From: Bacillota bacterium
Lineage (GTDB): Bacteria > Bacillota > Clostridia > Oscillospirales > Acutalibacteraceae
Reading direction: 5' to 3'
Assembly (NCBI GenBank): GCA_023416955.1
Contig: JAEZGM010000023.1
Location: 9,019-73,018 of the forward strand
Length of the DNA: 64,000 nt
Of this stretch, positions 33,685 through 42,568 are shown in pieces (positions within the stretch are counted from its first letter, which is position 1; every line of letters begins with the position of its first letter). The position numbers and the translations under genes were made by a program. Under the pieces are notes generated by a model that did not search any database, was not told where the DNA came from, and saw nothing but the letters and a program-made list of their open reading frames with translations.

Positions 33685-35010
33685 TTACATCGGCATACCC
33701 ATTTTGGGGAAACGCTTCTTCCCCTTGCCCTTGAACTGCTTCATCATCTTCTGGGTCTGCTCCAACTGCTTAATCAGCCGGTTGACATCTTCAACCTTCA
33801 TTCCGCTGCCCGCCGCGATTCGGCGCTTGCGTGACGGATTGATCAGGGTGGGCTTTTCGCGTTCCGCCGGGGTCATGGAAAGAATCATCGCTTCGGTACG
33901 ATCCATGATACGGTCGTCAATCTCAACGCCCTGTAGCTGTTTTTCCATACCGGGGAACTTTGACAGCACACTTTTCAGCGGCCCCATTTTTTTGACCTGG
34001 CCGAACTGTTCCAGAAGATCGTTGAAATCGAGCTTGTTTTCCAGCATCTTGCGGGCTGTCTGCTCCGCCGCCTTCTGGTCAATTTTGCTCTGTGCGTCTT
34101 CAATCAGCGTCAGCACGTCGCCCATTCCGAGGATACGGGATGCCATTCGATCGGGGTGGAACACCTCAAGGTCTTCCAGCTTTTCGCCCGTACCGGCAAA
34201 CTTAATCGGTTTTCCGGTCACGGCGCGCACGGAAAGCGCCGCACCGCCGCGGGTATCGCCGTCGAGCTTTGTAAGAATCACACCGGTAATGTTCAGTAAA
34301 TCGTCAAAGGTTTTGGCGACGTTTACCGCTTCCTGACCGGTCATTGCGTCAACGACAAGCAGAATTTCCGTCGGATTTACGGTATTCTTGATATTCTTTA
34401 ATTCGTCCATCAGCACTTCGTCAATCTGCAGACGGCCGGCAGTGTCAATCAGCACCATGTCGTTGCCGTGGTCCTTTGCGTGGGCAACGGCGGCTTTCGC
34501 AATTTTGACCGGATTTTCCGTGCCCATTTCAAACACAGGAACACCGGCTTTGGAACCGACCACCTGAAGCTGCTTAATTGCCGCGGGGCGGTAAATATCG
34601 CCCGCAACCAGCAAGGGACGGTGTCCCTGATTTTTCAGCATCAGCGCCAGCTTGCCGGCGTGGGTCGTTTTACCGGCACCCTGCAGCCCGCACAGCATTA
34701 CAATGGTGGGCGGCGAAGGCGGACTGGAAAGACGGGCGTTGCTGCCGCCCATGAGCGCGGTCAGCTCTTCGTCCACAATCTTTACCACCATCTGCGCCGG
34801 GGTCAGGCTTTCCATAACCTCCGCGCCAACAGCGCGTTCGCTGACTTTACCGGTAAAGTCCTTTGCTACTTTATAGTTAACATCCGCTTCCAACAGCGCA
34901 AGGCGAACCTCTCGCATTGCTTCCTTGACGTCGGCTTCCGTTAATTTTCCTTTTGATTTCAGCCGCTTAAACGCGGCGCTCAATTTGTCGGCAAGGCCTT
35001 CAAAAGCCAC
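33685..35010 (-). CDS. ffh: Signal recognition particle protein Ffh
   Basis: The 441-residue SRP GTPase has the N domain, then the G domain with GLQGAGKTTHAGKLALML (G1), DTAGRLQIDEVLMDEL (G3), LTKLDGDTRGGAALSV (G4), and the Met-rich M domain that binds signal sequences and 4.5S RNA (INPSRKRRIAAGSGMKVEDV). The end, KGKGKKRFPKMGMPM, is typical. It lies 15 bases after ylxM. No SRP RNA gene was seen nearby. Confidence 0.97.
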   Translation of the reverse strand: MAFEGLADKLSAAFKRLKSKGKLTEADVKEAMREVRLALLEADVNYKVAKDFTGKVSERAVGAEVMESLTPAQMVVKIVDEELTALMGGSNARLSSPPSPPTIVMLCGLQGAGKTTHAGKLALMLKNQGHRPLLVAGDIYRPAAIKQLQVVGSKAGVPVFEMGTENPVKIAKAAVAHAKDHGNDMVLIDTAGRLQIDEVLMDELKNIKNTVNPTEILLVVDAMTGQEAVNVAKTFDDLLNITGVILTKLDGDTRGGAALSVRAVTGKPIKFAGTGEKLEDLEVFHPDRMASRILGMGDVLTLIEDAQSKIDQKAAEQTARKMLENKLDFNDLLEQFGQVKKMGPLKSVLSKFPGMEKQLQGVEIDDRIMDRTEAMILSMTPAEREKPTLINPSRKRRIAAGSGMKVEDVNRLIKQLEQTQKMMKQFKGKGKKRFPKMGMPM

Positions 35011-35025
35011 TGGAGTTCCCCCTTT

Positions 35026-35388
35026 CTATTCACAAAGCTTCTGCGCAATAGTCAGAATCAGCCGCGACTGTTCTTCCAGCTCACGCGAATTCAAGGAATG
35101 CTCGTTCGTCTTTTTAATCTGTTCGGCGGCGGCAATGATAGTTTCAAGCCCGGCACGCATTTCACGAAAGCGCTTTGCGAGCCCCAACCGCTCTTCCATT
35201 TCAAGGAGCTGCGTTTCGGCGCGCTTGATGGAGTCGCGCACGCCCTGCCGCGTAATGCCCTCGTTGTCCGCAATTTCGGAAAGGGACAGATCATCGTTAT
35301 AATAATACTCTATCACTTCGCGCTGCTTCTCTGTCAGCATATCGCCGTAGAAATCCAGCAGAAAGGAAATTTCCAGATTCTTTGCCAC
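35026..35388 (-). CDS. ylxM: YlxM family SRP-associated DNA-binding-like protein
   Basis: The 120-residue protein starts at GTG with GGGGGTG upstream. It has a sigma-70 region 4-like helix-turn-helix: LTEKQREVIEYYYNDDLSLS then EIADNEGITRQGVRDSIKRA. YlxM is encoded directly before ffh in Firmicutes and is believed to modulate SRP. Residues beyond 75 form a helical tail. Confidence 0.9.
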   Translation of the reverse strand: MAKNLEISFLLDFYGDMLTEKQREVIEYYYNDDLSLSEIADNEGITRQGVRDSIKRAETQLLEMEERLGLAKRFREMRAGLETIIAAAEQIKKTNEHSLNSRELEEQSRLILTIAQKLCE

Positions 35389-35410
35389 GAGCTCACCCCC
35401 GTAAACGAAG

Positions 35411-35431
35411 TGTAAAGTAATTTTCTTTACA
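35411..35431 (-). promoter_or_regulatory. Palindrome just downstream of the ylxM-ffh promoter
   Basis: TGTAAAG-taatttt-CTTTACA is a perfect 7-bp inverted repeat with a 7-base centre, located at about +1 to +25 of the transcript. It could be a repressor operator or an mRNA hairpin. Confidence 0.55.
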
Positions 35432-35438
35432 GTTATGG

Positions 35439-35467
35439 ATTATACTATAAATCCAAGCGTTTGTCAA
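35439..35467 (-). promoter_or_regulatory. Consensus sigma-A promoter of the ylxM-ffh-rpsP operon
   Basis: TTGACA, 17 bases, TATAAT on the minus strand: a perfect match to consensus boxes and spacing. Confidence 0.92.
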
Positions 35468-35577
35468 TAGAGAACTGCGCGGCGATGCGGGTACCTGTTC
35501 AATTGGATGCTTCCACGCAAAAAAGAAAGAGAACGGAGGCTTTGACTGCCGCCGCTCTCTTCTCTTATGAGGAAAAA

Positions 35578-36990
35578 TTACGCTTCGTAAAACGCTTTAA
35601 TGCCCTTATAGGTCATAAAAATGTCCAGCTTGGAAACGACCTCAAACGGGGAGTGCATGGAAAGCACCGGAACGCCGACGTCCAGCACGTCTACATCAAG
35701 ATTTGCGATATACATTGCAACGGTTCCGCCGCCGCCGCCGTCAACCTTGCCGAGCTCGCCGATTTGCCACAGAACATCGTTCTGCTCGAAAATGTTGCGG
35801 ACTTCGGCAACAAATTCAGCGGTTGCTTCGCTTGTGCCGCTCTTTCCGCGGGAGCCGGTGTATTTCGCCATCCCTACGCCGTTGTTCAGATAAGTGCTGT
35901 TCATGGATTCATACGCGCCGGCATAGTTCGGGTCGTACGCGGCGGTTACGTCCGCCGACAGGCACTTGGATTTGCGCAGTACGTCGCGGGTTTTCAGTCC
36001 CTCAGCCTGTGCAAGGTCGGCGATAAAGTAATGCATGAACTGAGAGTTCAGGCCGGTGTTGCCGTCGCTGCCGATTTCTTCCTTGTCGGCCAATACAGTG
36101 ATCACCGTATTTTTCGGGGTTTTCTCCAAATCCAGCGCAGCCTTCAAAGCAGCGTAGGCGCACACCTTGTCGTCATGACCGTAAGCACCGATCATGCTGT
36201 GGTCAAAACCGACGTCAGTCGCTTTATAGGATGGAACAAACTCAAAATCAGCGGAGACGAAATCTTCTTCCGTCATGCCGTATTTCTCATGAAGCAGCTT
36301 CATGATGTTCAGCTTTACGAGATTATCGCCTTCCTCCGCACGAACAGGCCAGCTGCCGGCGAGGATATTCATGTTCTCGCCCTCAATTACTTTGGAGGCT
36401 TTCTTTTCCATCTGCTCTGAAGCAAGGTGAGGCAGAAGGTCGGTCACACAGAACTGCGGTTCCCCCTCTTCTTCGCCAAGGCGGACCTCCGCTTTCGTGC
36501 CGTCTTTCAGCACAACCACGCCATGCATGGAAAGCGGGGTCGCGGTCCACTGGTATTTTTTAATACCGCCGTAGTAATGCGTTTTCAGCCAGCCCAAATC
36601 GTCCTTCTCATAAAGCGGATGAGGCTTTAAATCAAGGCGGGGGGAGTCAATATGCGCGGCAGAAATGCGCACGCCGTCCTTACAGCCTTCCGTGCCGATG
36701 ACTGCGAGCATAATTGCCTTGTCGCGGTTGTTGTAATAAACTTTGTCGCCCGCCTTGTACTTCTTTGAAGCGTCGTACAGCACAAAGCCAGCGGCTTCAG
36801 CGGCTTTGATCGCGTACTGCGTGATTTCGCGCTCGGTTTTCCCGCGGTTCAAGTAATCCTTGTAGTCCTCGCAGAAATCATTTGCCAGAGCAACGGTTTC
36901 GTCCGGAATCTGGAAGTATCCGTTTTTTCTGTTGACCAAGAGCTTTTCTTTCAGCGACTTCAACTCTTCGCTTTCTAAATTTTTAGCCAT
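35578..36990 (-). CDS. M18 family zinc aminopeptidase
   Basis: The 470-residue cytosolic enzyme belongs to the M18 (aspartyl aminopeptidase-like) family. Metal ligands are seen in SAAHIDSPRLDLKPHPLYE, TVLADKEEIGSDGNTGLNSQ (the catalytic Glu pair) and DVTAAYDPNYAGAYES, and the closing His in DVGVPVLSMHSPFEVVS. It overlaps the lytic transglycosylase gene by eight bases and ends the prfA operon. Confidence 0.92.
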   Translation of the reverse strand: MAKNLESEELKSLKEKLLVNRKNGYFQIPDETVALANDFCEDYKDYLNRGKTEREITQYAIKAAEAAGFVLYDASKKYKAGDKVYYNNRDKAIMLAVIGTEGCKDGVRISAAHIDSPRLDLKPHPLYEKDDLGWLKTHYYGGIKKYQWTATPLSMHGVVVLKDGTKAEVRLGEEEGEPQFCVTDLLPHLASEQMEKKASKVIEGENMNILAGSWPVRAEEGDNLVKLNIMKLLHEKYGMTEEDFVSADFEFVPSYKATDVGFDHSMIGAYGHDDKVCAYAALKAALDLEKTPKNTVITVLADKEEIGSDGNTGLNSQFMHYFIADLAQAEGLKTRDVLRKSKCLSADVTAAYDPNYAGAYESMNSTYLNNGVGMAKYTGSRGKSGTSEATAEFVAEVRNIFEQNDVLWQIGELGKVDGGGGGTVAMYIANLDVDVLDVGVPVLSMHSPFEVVSKLDIFMTYKGIKAFYEA

Positions 36991-37585
36991 TCATTATTTC
37001 TCCTTTGCTGTTAAATTGATACAGGTTCTTGTACTTTTTATAATTATCCAAGACCGAATCCACATATTTACTGGTTTCCGCATATGGAATACGGTCAAGG
37101 GAAACCCCGTCTTTGGAAATGGTTCCGTCCTTCAGCCAGCCGTTCACCGTGCCGATGCCCGCGTTATAGGCGCTGATCGCCGTGCGCTGATCGGAGTACT
37201 TCTCCAGAAGCAGCTTCAGCAGCTTACAGCCGTAACGGATATTGACCGACGGCGAATAAATATCTTCTGTTAAAATTAAATTGGGATCGTTTTTTGACTT
37301 TGACTGAATCCAATCAAATGTGTCCGGTGTCAGCTGCATAAGACCGATGGCCCCCGCGTGAGACACCGCGTTCGGGTCAAACCCACTTTCCGCCTTGATG
37401 ACCGCGTAAACCAGAGCGGGGTCAAGGCCGCTGTCGGTGGACTCTTTTTCCACGATTTCAGTATATTTCAGAGGATATATCTGTTTCAAAAAATAATTGT
37501 ATCCGCGGGAAACCAAAAAATAACCCGCAATCAGCAGAATCACTAAGGACACGGACACAACCACATGTCTTCTAAAATGTTTCAT
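36983..37585 (-). CDS. Membrane-anchored lytic transglycosylase (SLT family)
   Basis: The 200-residue protein has an N-terminal membrane anchor (VVVSVSLVILLIAGYFLVS) and an SLT domain that cleaves the glycan strands of peptidoglycan. The catalytic Glu is in YAVIKAESGFDPNAVSHAGA, then IGLMQLTPDTFDWI, and AISAYNAGIGTVNGWL with the AYNAG motif. The ATG at 37585 has GGAG seven bases upstream and overlaps the end of coaE by 14 bases. Confidence 0.92.
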   Translation of the reverse strand: MKHFRRHVVVSVSLVILLIAGYFLVSRGYNYFLKQIYPLKYTEIVEKESTDSGLDPALVYAVIKAESGFDPNAVSHAGAIGLMQLTPDTFDWIQSKSKNDPNLILTEDIYSPSVNIRYGCKLLKLLLEKYSDQRTAISAYNAGIGTVNGWLKDGTISKDGVSLDRIPYAETSKYVDSVLDNYKKYKNLYQFNSKGEIMNG

Positions 37586-38186
37586 GCAAATCTCCAAATA
37601 TTTTCAAGAGGAGCGCCCTTGCCGCTGCCGGAACCGCATCGGCTGAAAGCAAACCCGGAAACGTATAACGCGCGCGTGCCAGAAAATAAGCTTCGTCATG
37701 CTGAGCAGCAATTCGTTCTGAGGCAAGTTCACGGGAAATACCGTCTCGGCTCATAATGCGGGAAAGGCGAAGCTCCTCCGGCGCGGTGACCGCAACGGAC
37801 ACATCGCAGAAGCGGTCAGCATTGCTTTCAAACAGAAGCGGCGCGTCCACAATGACGGCTTTGACTTCGCTTTGCTTTCCCCGAATGATTTGATCGGATA
37901 TTTCACGCAGGATACTCGGATGGGTAATCGCATTGAGCCGCGCGGTTTTGTCAGGGTCTGAAAACGCCCGCTGACCTAAAAGCTTTCGATTCAGGCTCCC
38001 GTTCTCATTGACAATGTCCCCGCCGAATTCGGCCTTTAGATGTGAAAGGCACTCCGGAAAGGAAACCACCTCCCGCGCAATGCGGTCGGCGTCGATGATC
38101 ATACAGCCGAGTTCCCTCCACGCGGCAGCCAGCGTGGATTTTCCGGCCCCTGTCGGCCCGGTCAGGCCGATGACCGGCTTACTCAA
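37572..38186 (-). CDS. coaE: Dephospho-CoA kinase CoaE
   Basis: The 204-residue kinase adds the 3'-phosphate in the last step of coenzyme A synthesis. The P-loop is IGLTGPTGAGKSTLAAAW, followed by CMIIDADRIAREVV, the lid DAPLLFESNADRFCDVSVAV and the SRDGISRELASERIAAQ segment. The usual P-loop is G-x-I-G-S-GKS; here it is GPTGAGKS. It overlaps tsaC by eight bases. coaD is also in this window, in a different operon. Confidence 0.94.
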   Translation of the reverse strand: MSKPVIGLTGPTGAGKSTLAAAWRELGCMIIDADRIAREVVSFPECLSHLKAEFGGDIVNENGSLNRKLLGQRAFSDPDKTARLNAITHPSILREISDQIIRGKQSEVKAVIVDAPLLFESNADRFCDVSVAVTAPEELRLSRIMSRDGISRELASERIAAQHDEAYFLARARYTFPGLLSADAVPAAARALLLKIFGDLHETF

Positions 38187-39201
38187 GGCGCAACACCTCG
38201 AAGCCTGCCGCGCGGATCAGGCGGTTATAAACCGCCAGACCGACCCCGTTCGGTTCGGGGCAGCGCGCGTACACGGTTTTCGCGTTTATCTCGTCCAGCT
38301 TGCGCAGCGCGTCAAAAAGCTCACGTGCAAGCTGTGCGCCGTCGCTTTTGCCGCCGTAGCATACCGCCGGAACGTTCAGCTGTGCGCCTTCCCCGTCATA
38401 GCACAGCGCAACAGTGCCTTCTGTAGTATGCCGGTTTACATAGGTTTTATATGCTTCAAAACTGCCTTCCAGTATAATTACGTTGGCTTTCGGTGAATAA
38501 TGCTTATATTTCATGCCCGGTGATGCCGCACGCACGCCCTCCTGCAGCGGGTTCAGCACCGCGGCATCCATTTCCACCGTTCCAAGAACGGAACGCAGCT
38601 GCTCCAGCGTGACTCCGCCCGGACGCAGCAGGCGCGGCGGGTTTTCAGCCAGCGTAAGCACCGTGGATTCCACACCGACGCCGCAGGGCCCGCCGTCCAG
38701 AACAGCGTCAATCCTGCCGGCCATATCGTGCATCATATGTTCCGCCGTAGTCGGGCTCGGCCTGCCGGACAAATTACCCGACGGCGCGGCCAGCGGCAAC
38801 CCTGCCGCCGTAATCAGCGCGCGCGCCACCGGGTGGGACGGAAAGCGGATTCCCACGGTATCCAGTCCCGCGCTTACTTCATTCGGAATCAAATCAGATT
38901 TCGGAAGCACCATGGTCATTGGGCCGGGCCAGAAGCGCTCCGCCAAAGCTTTCGCAGAATCGGGAATTTCACGCACAAGGCGGTGAATCTGGTCAAATTC
39001 CGAAATGTGAACAATCAGAGGGTTGTCCATCGGGCGGCCTTTCGCGGTAAATATTTTTGCGGCTGCCGCGCCGTTCAGCGCGTTTGCGGCAAGGCCGTAC
39101 ACCGTTTCGGTCGGTATCCCGACCAGACCGCCATCTTTCAAGATCCGGGCGGCGGTTTCCACCGCAGCCGGATCGTTTGCGTCCAATAAAAGGGTTTGCA
39201 T
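38179..39201 (-). CDS. ywlC: L-threonylcarbamoyladenylate synthase (Sua5/YwlC type)
   Basis: The 340-residue enzyme makes the threonylcarbamoyl-AMP used for t6A37 in tRNAs. The YrdC domain (about residues 8-200) shows DGGLVGIPTETVYGLAANAL, KIFTAKGRPMDNPLIVHI, and APSGNLSGRPSPTTAEHM. The C-terminal Sua5 domain (about 235-340) ends NGVGLAVYNRLIRAAGFE. The length marks the longer Sua5 form, not the short TsaC. It follows prfA by two bases; the prfA-sua5 link is common in Firmicutes. Confidence 0.94.
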   Translation of the reverse strand: MQTLLLDANDPAAVETAARILKDGGLVGIPTETVYGLAANALNGAAAAKIFTAKGRPMDNPLIVHISEFDQIHRLVREIPDSAKALAERFWPGPMTMVLPKSDLIPNEVSAGLDTVGIRFPSHPVARALITAAGLPLAAPSGNLSGRPSPTTAEHMMHDMAGRIDAVLDGGPCGVGVESTVLTLAENPPRLLRPGGVTLEQLRSVLGTVEMDAAVLNPLQEGVRAASPGMKYKHYSPKANVIILEGSFEAYKTYVNRHTTEGTVALCYDGEGAQLNVPAVCYGGKSDGAQLARELFDALRKLDEINAKTVYARCPEPNGVGLAVYNRLIRAAGFEVLRLE

Positions 39202-39203
39202 TT

Positions 39204-40298
39204 TTATTCTCTCTCTTCTGACTGATTGTCAATGGTATTCTGCATTTTTTCCGCTCTGTCCGCCGTAATCAGCGCGTCGATCACCTCGTCCAGCGAGCCG
39301 TTCAGCATGTCGTCCAAACGGTACAATGTCAGGCCGATGCGGTGATCAGTCAGGCGTCCCTGCGGGTAATTGTAGGTGCGAATGCGTTCGGAACGGTCGC
39401 CCGTTCCGACCTGTGACTTGCGGTTGGAAGCAATCGCGTCGTCGTGCTCTTTCAGCTTTGCTTCATACAAACGGGAACGCAGTACCTTCATGGCTTTGTC
39501 CTTGTTTTTGTACTGGCTGCGCTCATCCTGGCATTCGACCACGGTTCCGGTCGGAATATGGGTAATACGAATGGCGGACGAAGTTTTATTGATGTGCTGA
39601 CCGCCCGCGCCGCTGGAACGGAACGTATCAATCTGTAAATCCTTCGGATTAATTTCCACTTCGACTTCATCGGCTTCCGGCAGCACCGCGACCGTCGCCG
39701 TGGAGGTGTGAATTCTGCCTTGCGTCTCCGTTTCCGGAACACGCTGCACACGGTGAACGCCGCTTTCATATTTTAACCGGGAGTACGCGCCGTCACCCGT
39801 GATCATGAAGCTGACTTCCTTAAAACCGCCAAGCTCCGTTTCGTTCAGATTCAGAATTTCCGTTTTCCAGCCGCGCGCCTCCGCGTACATACTGTACATA
39901 CGGTACAACACGCCGGAAAACAGCGCCGCTTCTTCTCCGCCTGCGCCGCCGCGGATTTCCACAATAACGTTGCGGTCATCATTCGGGTCGCGCGGCAAAA
40001 GCAGGATTTTCAGTTCTTCCGAACAGCGCTCAATGTCCGCTTTCGCCTGCTGGAATTCCTCGTCGGCCATTTCCTTCAGTTCTTTGTCAAGGCCACCTTC
40101 TTCCAGCAGCTCGCGCGTATCCTGCATAGTTTGGCAGGCGCCTTTATATTCGCGGTACTTTTCCACAATCGGCGTAATATTCTTATGCTCTTTCATTAGT
40201 TCCGTGTAAAGCGCCTGATTGGCCAAGACGGAAGGGTCATACAGCTTTTGATTTAATTCCTCGTACCGTTTTTCAAAAACATCAATGGTTTCAAACAT
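39204..40298 (-). CDS. prfA: Peptide chain release factor 1
   Basis: The 364-residue factor reads UAA and UAG. The GGQ motif that triggers peptide release is in SSGAGGQHINKTSSAIRI. The stop-codon recognition loop is in VHRVQRVPETETQGRIHTS, where RF1 proteins of Firmicutes carry PxT-type sequence. The domain before it (NVIVEIRGGAGGEEAALF) is the standard RF1 entry. It is followed directly by ywlC. Confidence 0.96.
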   Translation of the reverse strand: MFETIDVFEKRYEELNQKLYDPSVLANQALYTELMKEHKNITPIVEKYREYKGACQTMQDTRELLEEGGLDKELKEMADEEFQQAKADIERCSEELKILLLPRDPNDDRNVIVEIRGGAGGEEAALFSGVLYRMYSMYAEARGWKTEILNLNETELGGFKEVSFMITGDGAYSRLKYESGVHRVQRVPETETQGRIHTSTATVAVLPEADEVEVEINPKDLQIDTFRSSGAGGQHINKTSSAIRITHIPTGTVVECQDERSQYKNKDKAMKVLRSRLYEAKLKEHDDAIASNRKSQVGTGDRSERIRTYNYPQGRLTDHRIGLTLYRLDDMLNGSLDEVIDALITADRAEKMQNTIDNQSEERE

Positions 40299-40343
40299 AG
40301 TAATTCTCCTTAAATAATAATAACTCCATATTATTTAAGGCAG

Positions 40344-40541
40344 CTACAACTCATGCTCCGTTGCTTCGCGGATAATTTTCTTAATATTTTTTTCGCATTT
40401 CAATCTGGGAACCATCACCTCGCGGCCGCAGCCGGTGCAGCGGATTTTAAAATCCATGCCGGAACGCAGCACCAGAAAATTTTTGCTTCCACACGGGTGC
40501 GGTTTTTTCATCAGTAAAATGTCACCGGGTCTCACATCCAT
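40344..40541 (-). CDS. DUF951 small zinc-ribbon-like protein
   Basis: The 65-residue protein has the family pattern RPGDILLMKKPHPCGSKNF, then CTGCGREVMVPRLKCEKNI and KKIIRE. The cysteines form a small metal-binding knuckle. DUF951 proteins are conserved in Firmicutes with no known function and may contact ribosomes or RNA. It is the first gene of the prfA operon, behind the promoter at 40681-40710. Confidence 0.85.
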   Translation of the reverse strand: MDVRPGDILLMKKPHPCGSKNFLVLRSGMDFKIRCTGCGREVMVPRLKCEKNIKKIIREATEHEL

Positions 40542-40607
40542 GCCGGGTGCCTCCTTTCCGCTGACCGCGTTTTTCCCGAAACGGAAATTCCGCTGGAAAA
40601 CGCATTA

Positions 40608-40641
40608 GGTCTTGTTTGAAAAAAATCGTAATAAACAAGGC
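40608..40641 (+). repeat. Tiny relic of the E2 element
   Basis: GGTCTTGTTTG followed by AAACAAGGC at 40633-40641 gives just the two termini of the MITE family with the middle lost. It lies in the leader of the prfA operon. Confidence 0.45.
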
Positions 40642-40680
40642 TCTTGATCTTTCAAGCAATACCTTAGGTAATTCCAATAT

Positions 40681-40710
40681 AGTATATCACCAAAAGGGCG
40701 GTATCGACAA
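40681..40710 (-). promoter_or_regulatory. Promoter of the DUF951-prfA operon
   Basis: TTGTCG, 18 bases, TATACT on the minus strand, about 140 bases before the DUF951 gene. It is back to back with the birA promoter. Confidence 0.55.
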
Positions 40711-40728
40711 CCTATTTTTCAGATTCGC

Positions 40729-40758
40729 TTGCTACCCACGGAAAAAGAACTGTATAAT
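40729..40758 (+). promoter_or_regulatory. Promoter of birA
   Basis: TTGCTA, 18 bases, TATAAT, about 48 bases before the birA ATG. No BirA operator was recognised around it. Confidence 0.65.
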
Positions 40759-40805
40759 AGAATCAAATTACAGATTCAGAACACGGAAACGGAGTTAAAA
40801 TACAC

Positions 40806-41786
40806 ATGAACCTGAAAGAAGAAGTCCTGCACCGGCTGCGTGAGAGCGGCGGCTATCTGTCGGGCGAGGAACTCAGCAGGCTGCTCGGCGTTTCGCGCAC
40901 GGCAATCTGGAAAAACATCAATGCCCTGCGGGAAGCGGGGTATGAAATTGAGTCCTCCACAAACCGGGGCTATCGTCTGCTTGCCAGCCCCGACGTGCTG
41001 ACAGCGGAGGAAATTTCCGCCGGGCTTACAACAAGGATACTGGCACAAACAATTTATCGCTACGAAAGCATCGACTCCACGAACCAGGAGGCCAAGCGGC
41101 AGGCGCTGCGCGGCGCGCCGAACGGCAGCCTGTTCCTTGCGGAGGAACAGACCGGCGGCAAAGGGCGGCTCGGGCGCGGCTGGAGCTCACCCGCCGGGGA
41201 GGGACTGTGGTTCAGCCTTTTGCTTCGCCCGGAATTTCTGCCGGAGCAGGTCACTTTGCTGACGCTTTTGGCCGGTCTTTCGGTATGCGGCGCAATACGC
41301 TGCCAGACCGGCTGCCCCGCCATGATCAAATGGCCGAACGATATTGTCATCGGCAGCCGGAAGGTCTGCGGGATTCTGACGGAAATGAGCGCCGAAATGG
41401 ACCGCGTGGAATATGTGGTACTCGGCATCGGCATCAATGTAAATACCCAAAGCTTTCCCGACGAAATTCAGTCAAAGGCAACCTCTCTGCGCATGGAAAC
41501 CGGAAAAGCAGCCTCCCGTGCCGCCCTGCTGCGGGAAATTCTGGCGGAGCTGGAACAGCGGATTCAAGCCGCAAGGGCAGGAGAAACAAATTCTCTGCTG
41601 GAAGAATACAAGCAGCTTTGTGTTTCCTTAAACCGTCAGGTCGGCTTCACCCGAAAGGGGCAGGCAATGACCGGAACCGCCGTCGACATTACCCCCGACG
41701 GGGAACTGCTCGTGCGCTGCGGTGAGGAGCTGATTCCGGTATTTTCCGGCGAAGTGACGGTGCAGGGGATTTATGAAGAAAAGTAA
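40806..41786 (+). CDS. birA: Bifunctional biotin-protein ligase / biotin operon repressor BirA
   Basis: The 326-residue protein has an N-terminal winged helix (residues 1-60: LSGEELSRLLGVSRTAIWKN, EIESSTNRGYRLL) for DNA binding and a ligase core. The core shows YESIDSTNQEAKRQA, the biotin/ATP loop EEQTGGKGRLGRGWSSPAGE, and IKWPNDIVIGSRKVCGILTE, with a C-terminal SH3-like domain. It attaches biotin to carboxylase subunits and can repress biotin uptake or synthesis genes. No biotin gene is adjacent. Confidence 0.95.
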   Translation: MNLKEEVLHRLRESGGYLSGEELSRLLGVSRTAIWKNINALREAGYEIESSTNRGYRLLASPDVLTAEEISAGLTTRILAQTIYRYESIDSTNQEAKRQALRGAPNGSLFLAEEQTGGKGRLGRGWSSPAGEGLWFSLLLRPEFLPEQVTLLTLLAGLSVCGAIRCQTGCPAMIKWPNDIVIGSRKVCGILTEMSAEMDRVEYVVLGIGINVNTQSFPDEIQSKATSLRMETGKAASRAALLREILAELEQRIQAARAGETNSLLEEYKQLCVSLNRQVGFTRKGQAMTGTAVDITPDGELLVRCGEELIPVFSGEVTVQGIYEEK

Positions 41787-41857
41787 ATTGCAGCACGATA
41801 TCCGCGAATAGACGTCGTAAAGTACTATTCATACTTCAAAATGCCGATTGGAAGCGC

Positions 41858-41885
41858 TTTACATTTATGAGCAAAAGTGTATAAT
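41858..41885 (+). promoter_or_regulatory. Promoter of the 41917 gene
   Basis: TTTACA, 16 bases, TATAAT, then a leader of about 25 bases. Confidence 0.7.
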
Positions 41886-41916
41886 ATTCTTGACAAAACA
41901 GATCGGAGTATCGTAT

Positions 41917-42426
41917 ATGATTGCTTTCGTTATTGACCGTTGGCAAAAAAGCCCATTGAAGCGAAAAATCATATTTATACTGGCAGTGATAACCGTACTG
42001 GCGGTCATAGTCGGCGGTTCCGTCTGGCTGACTGCAATACAGACTACCCATAACAAAAACACTTTTGAAAACGAAATCATAAAACAGATCGTATCAGGAA
42101 GCGTTTCATCGGTCACCTATACGGATACTCATGGAAATTTAATTGTGACCGTAAATTTCAAAACCTCATCAGACCAGAAAACAATCAACAACTCCATCTT
42201 TTCGGATGTGTGCATGGCTGTCAGAAATAATGTGGTAAAGGGAAGTCAATTTAAAGATGTGAAAGATATCACCATCGACTGTATGCAGGATAATAAGCGA
42301 ATAGCTTCCATCAGCGGATTCCGGGAAACAAAGGATCAGTTTGGAAATCCGACTTCCGAAGCTGCTTTCAGCTCATTTTCCATGGAAGGAACAGATATCA
42401 AGTTCATGATAACGGAATGTTTTTAG
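41917..42426 (+). CDS. Membrane-anchored protein of unknown function
   Basis: The 169-residue protein has one membrane helix (residues about 17-38, IIFILAVITVLAVIVGGSVW) after a short basic N-terminus. The outside part has a mixed pattern of strands (VTYTDTHGNLIVTVNF, DVKDITIDCMQDNKRIASIS) and no known motif. The ATG at 41917 has CGGAG eight bases upstream. It stands alone between birA and a terminator. Confidence 0.65.
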   Translation: MIAFVIDRWQKSPLKRKIIFILAVITVLAVIVGGSVWLTAIQTTHNKNTFENEIIKQIVSGSVSSVTYTDTHGNLIVTVNFKTSSDQKTINNSIFSDVCMAVRNNVVKGSQFKDVKDITIDCMQDNKRIASISGFRETKDQFGNPTSEAAFSSFSMEGTDIKFMITECF

Positions 42427-42463
42427 CCAATCCTAAACAAGCTGAGTTATTGATCCGTTTTTA

Positions 42464-42500
42464 AAAGGGACAAGGCCGGTTAAATCGGCTTTGCCCCTTT
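42464..42500. terminator. Bidirectional terminator before glnS end
   Basis: AAAGGGaCAAgGCCG and CGGCtTTGcCCCTTT pair with two mismatches; it lies between two converging genes. Confidence 0.75.
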
Positions 42501-42568
42501 ATCATTGCGTTTATGTCCGCATGAATATTATTTTAGCTTCCAGTGTACCCAGATTTGGCGGACTTCCG

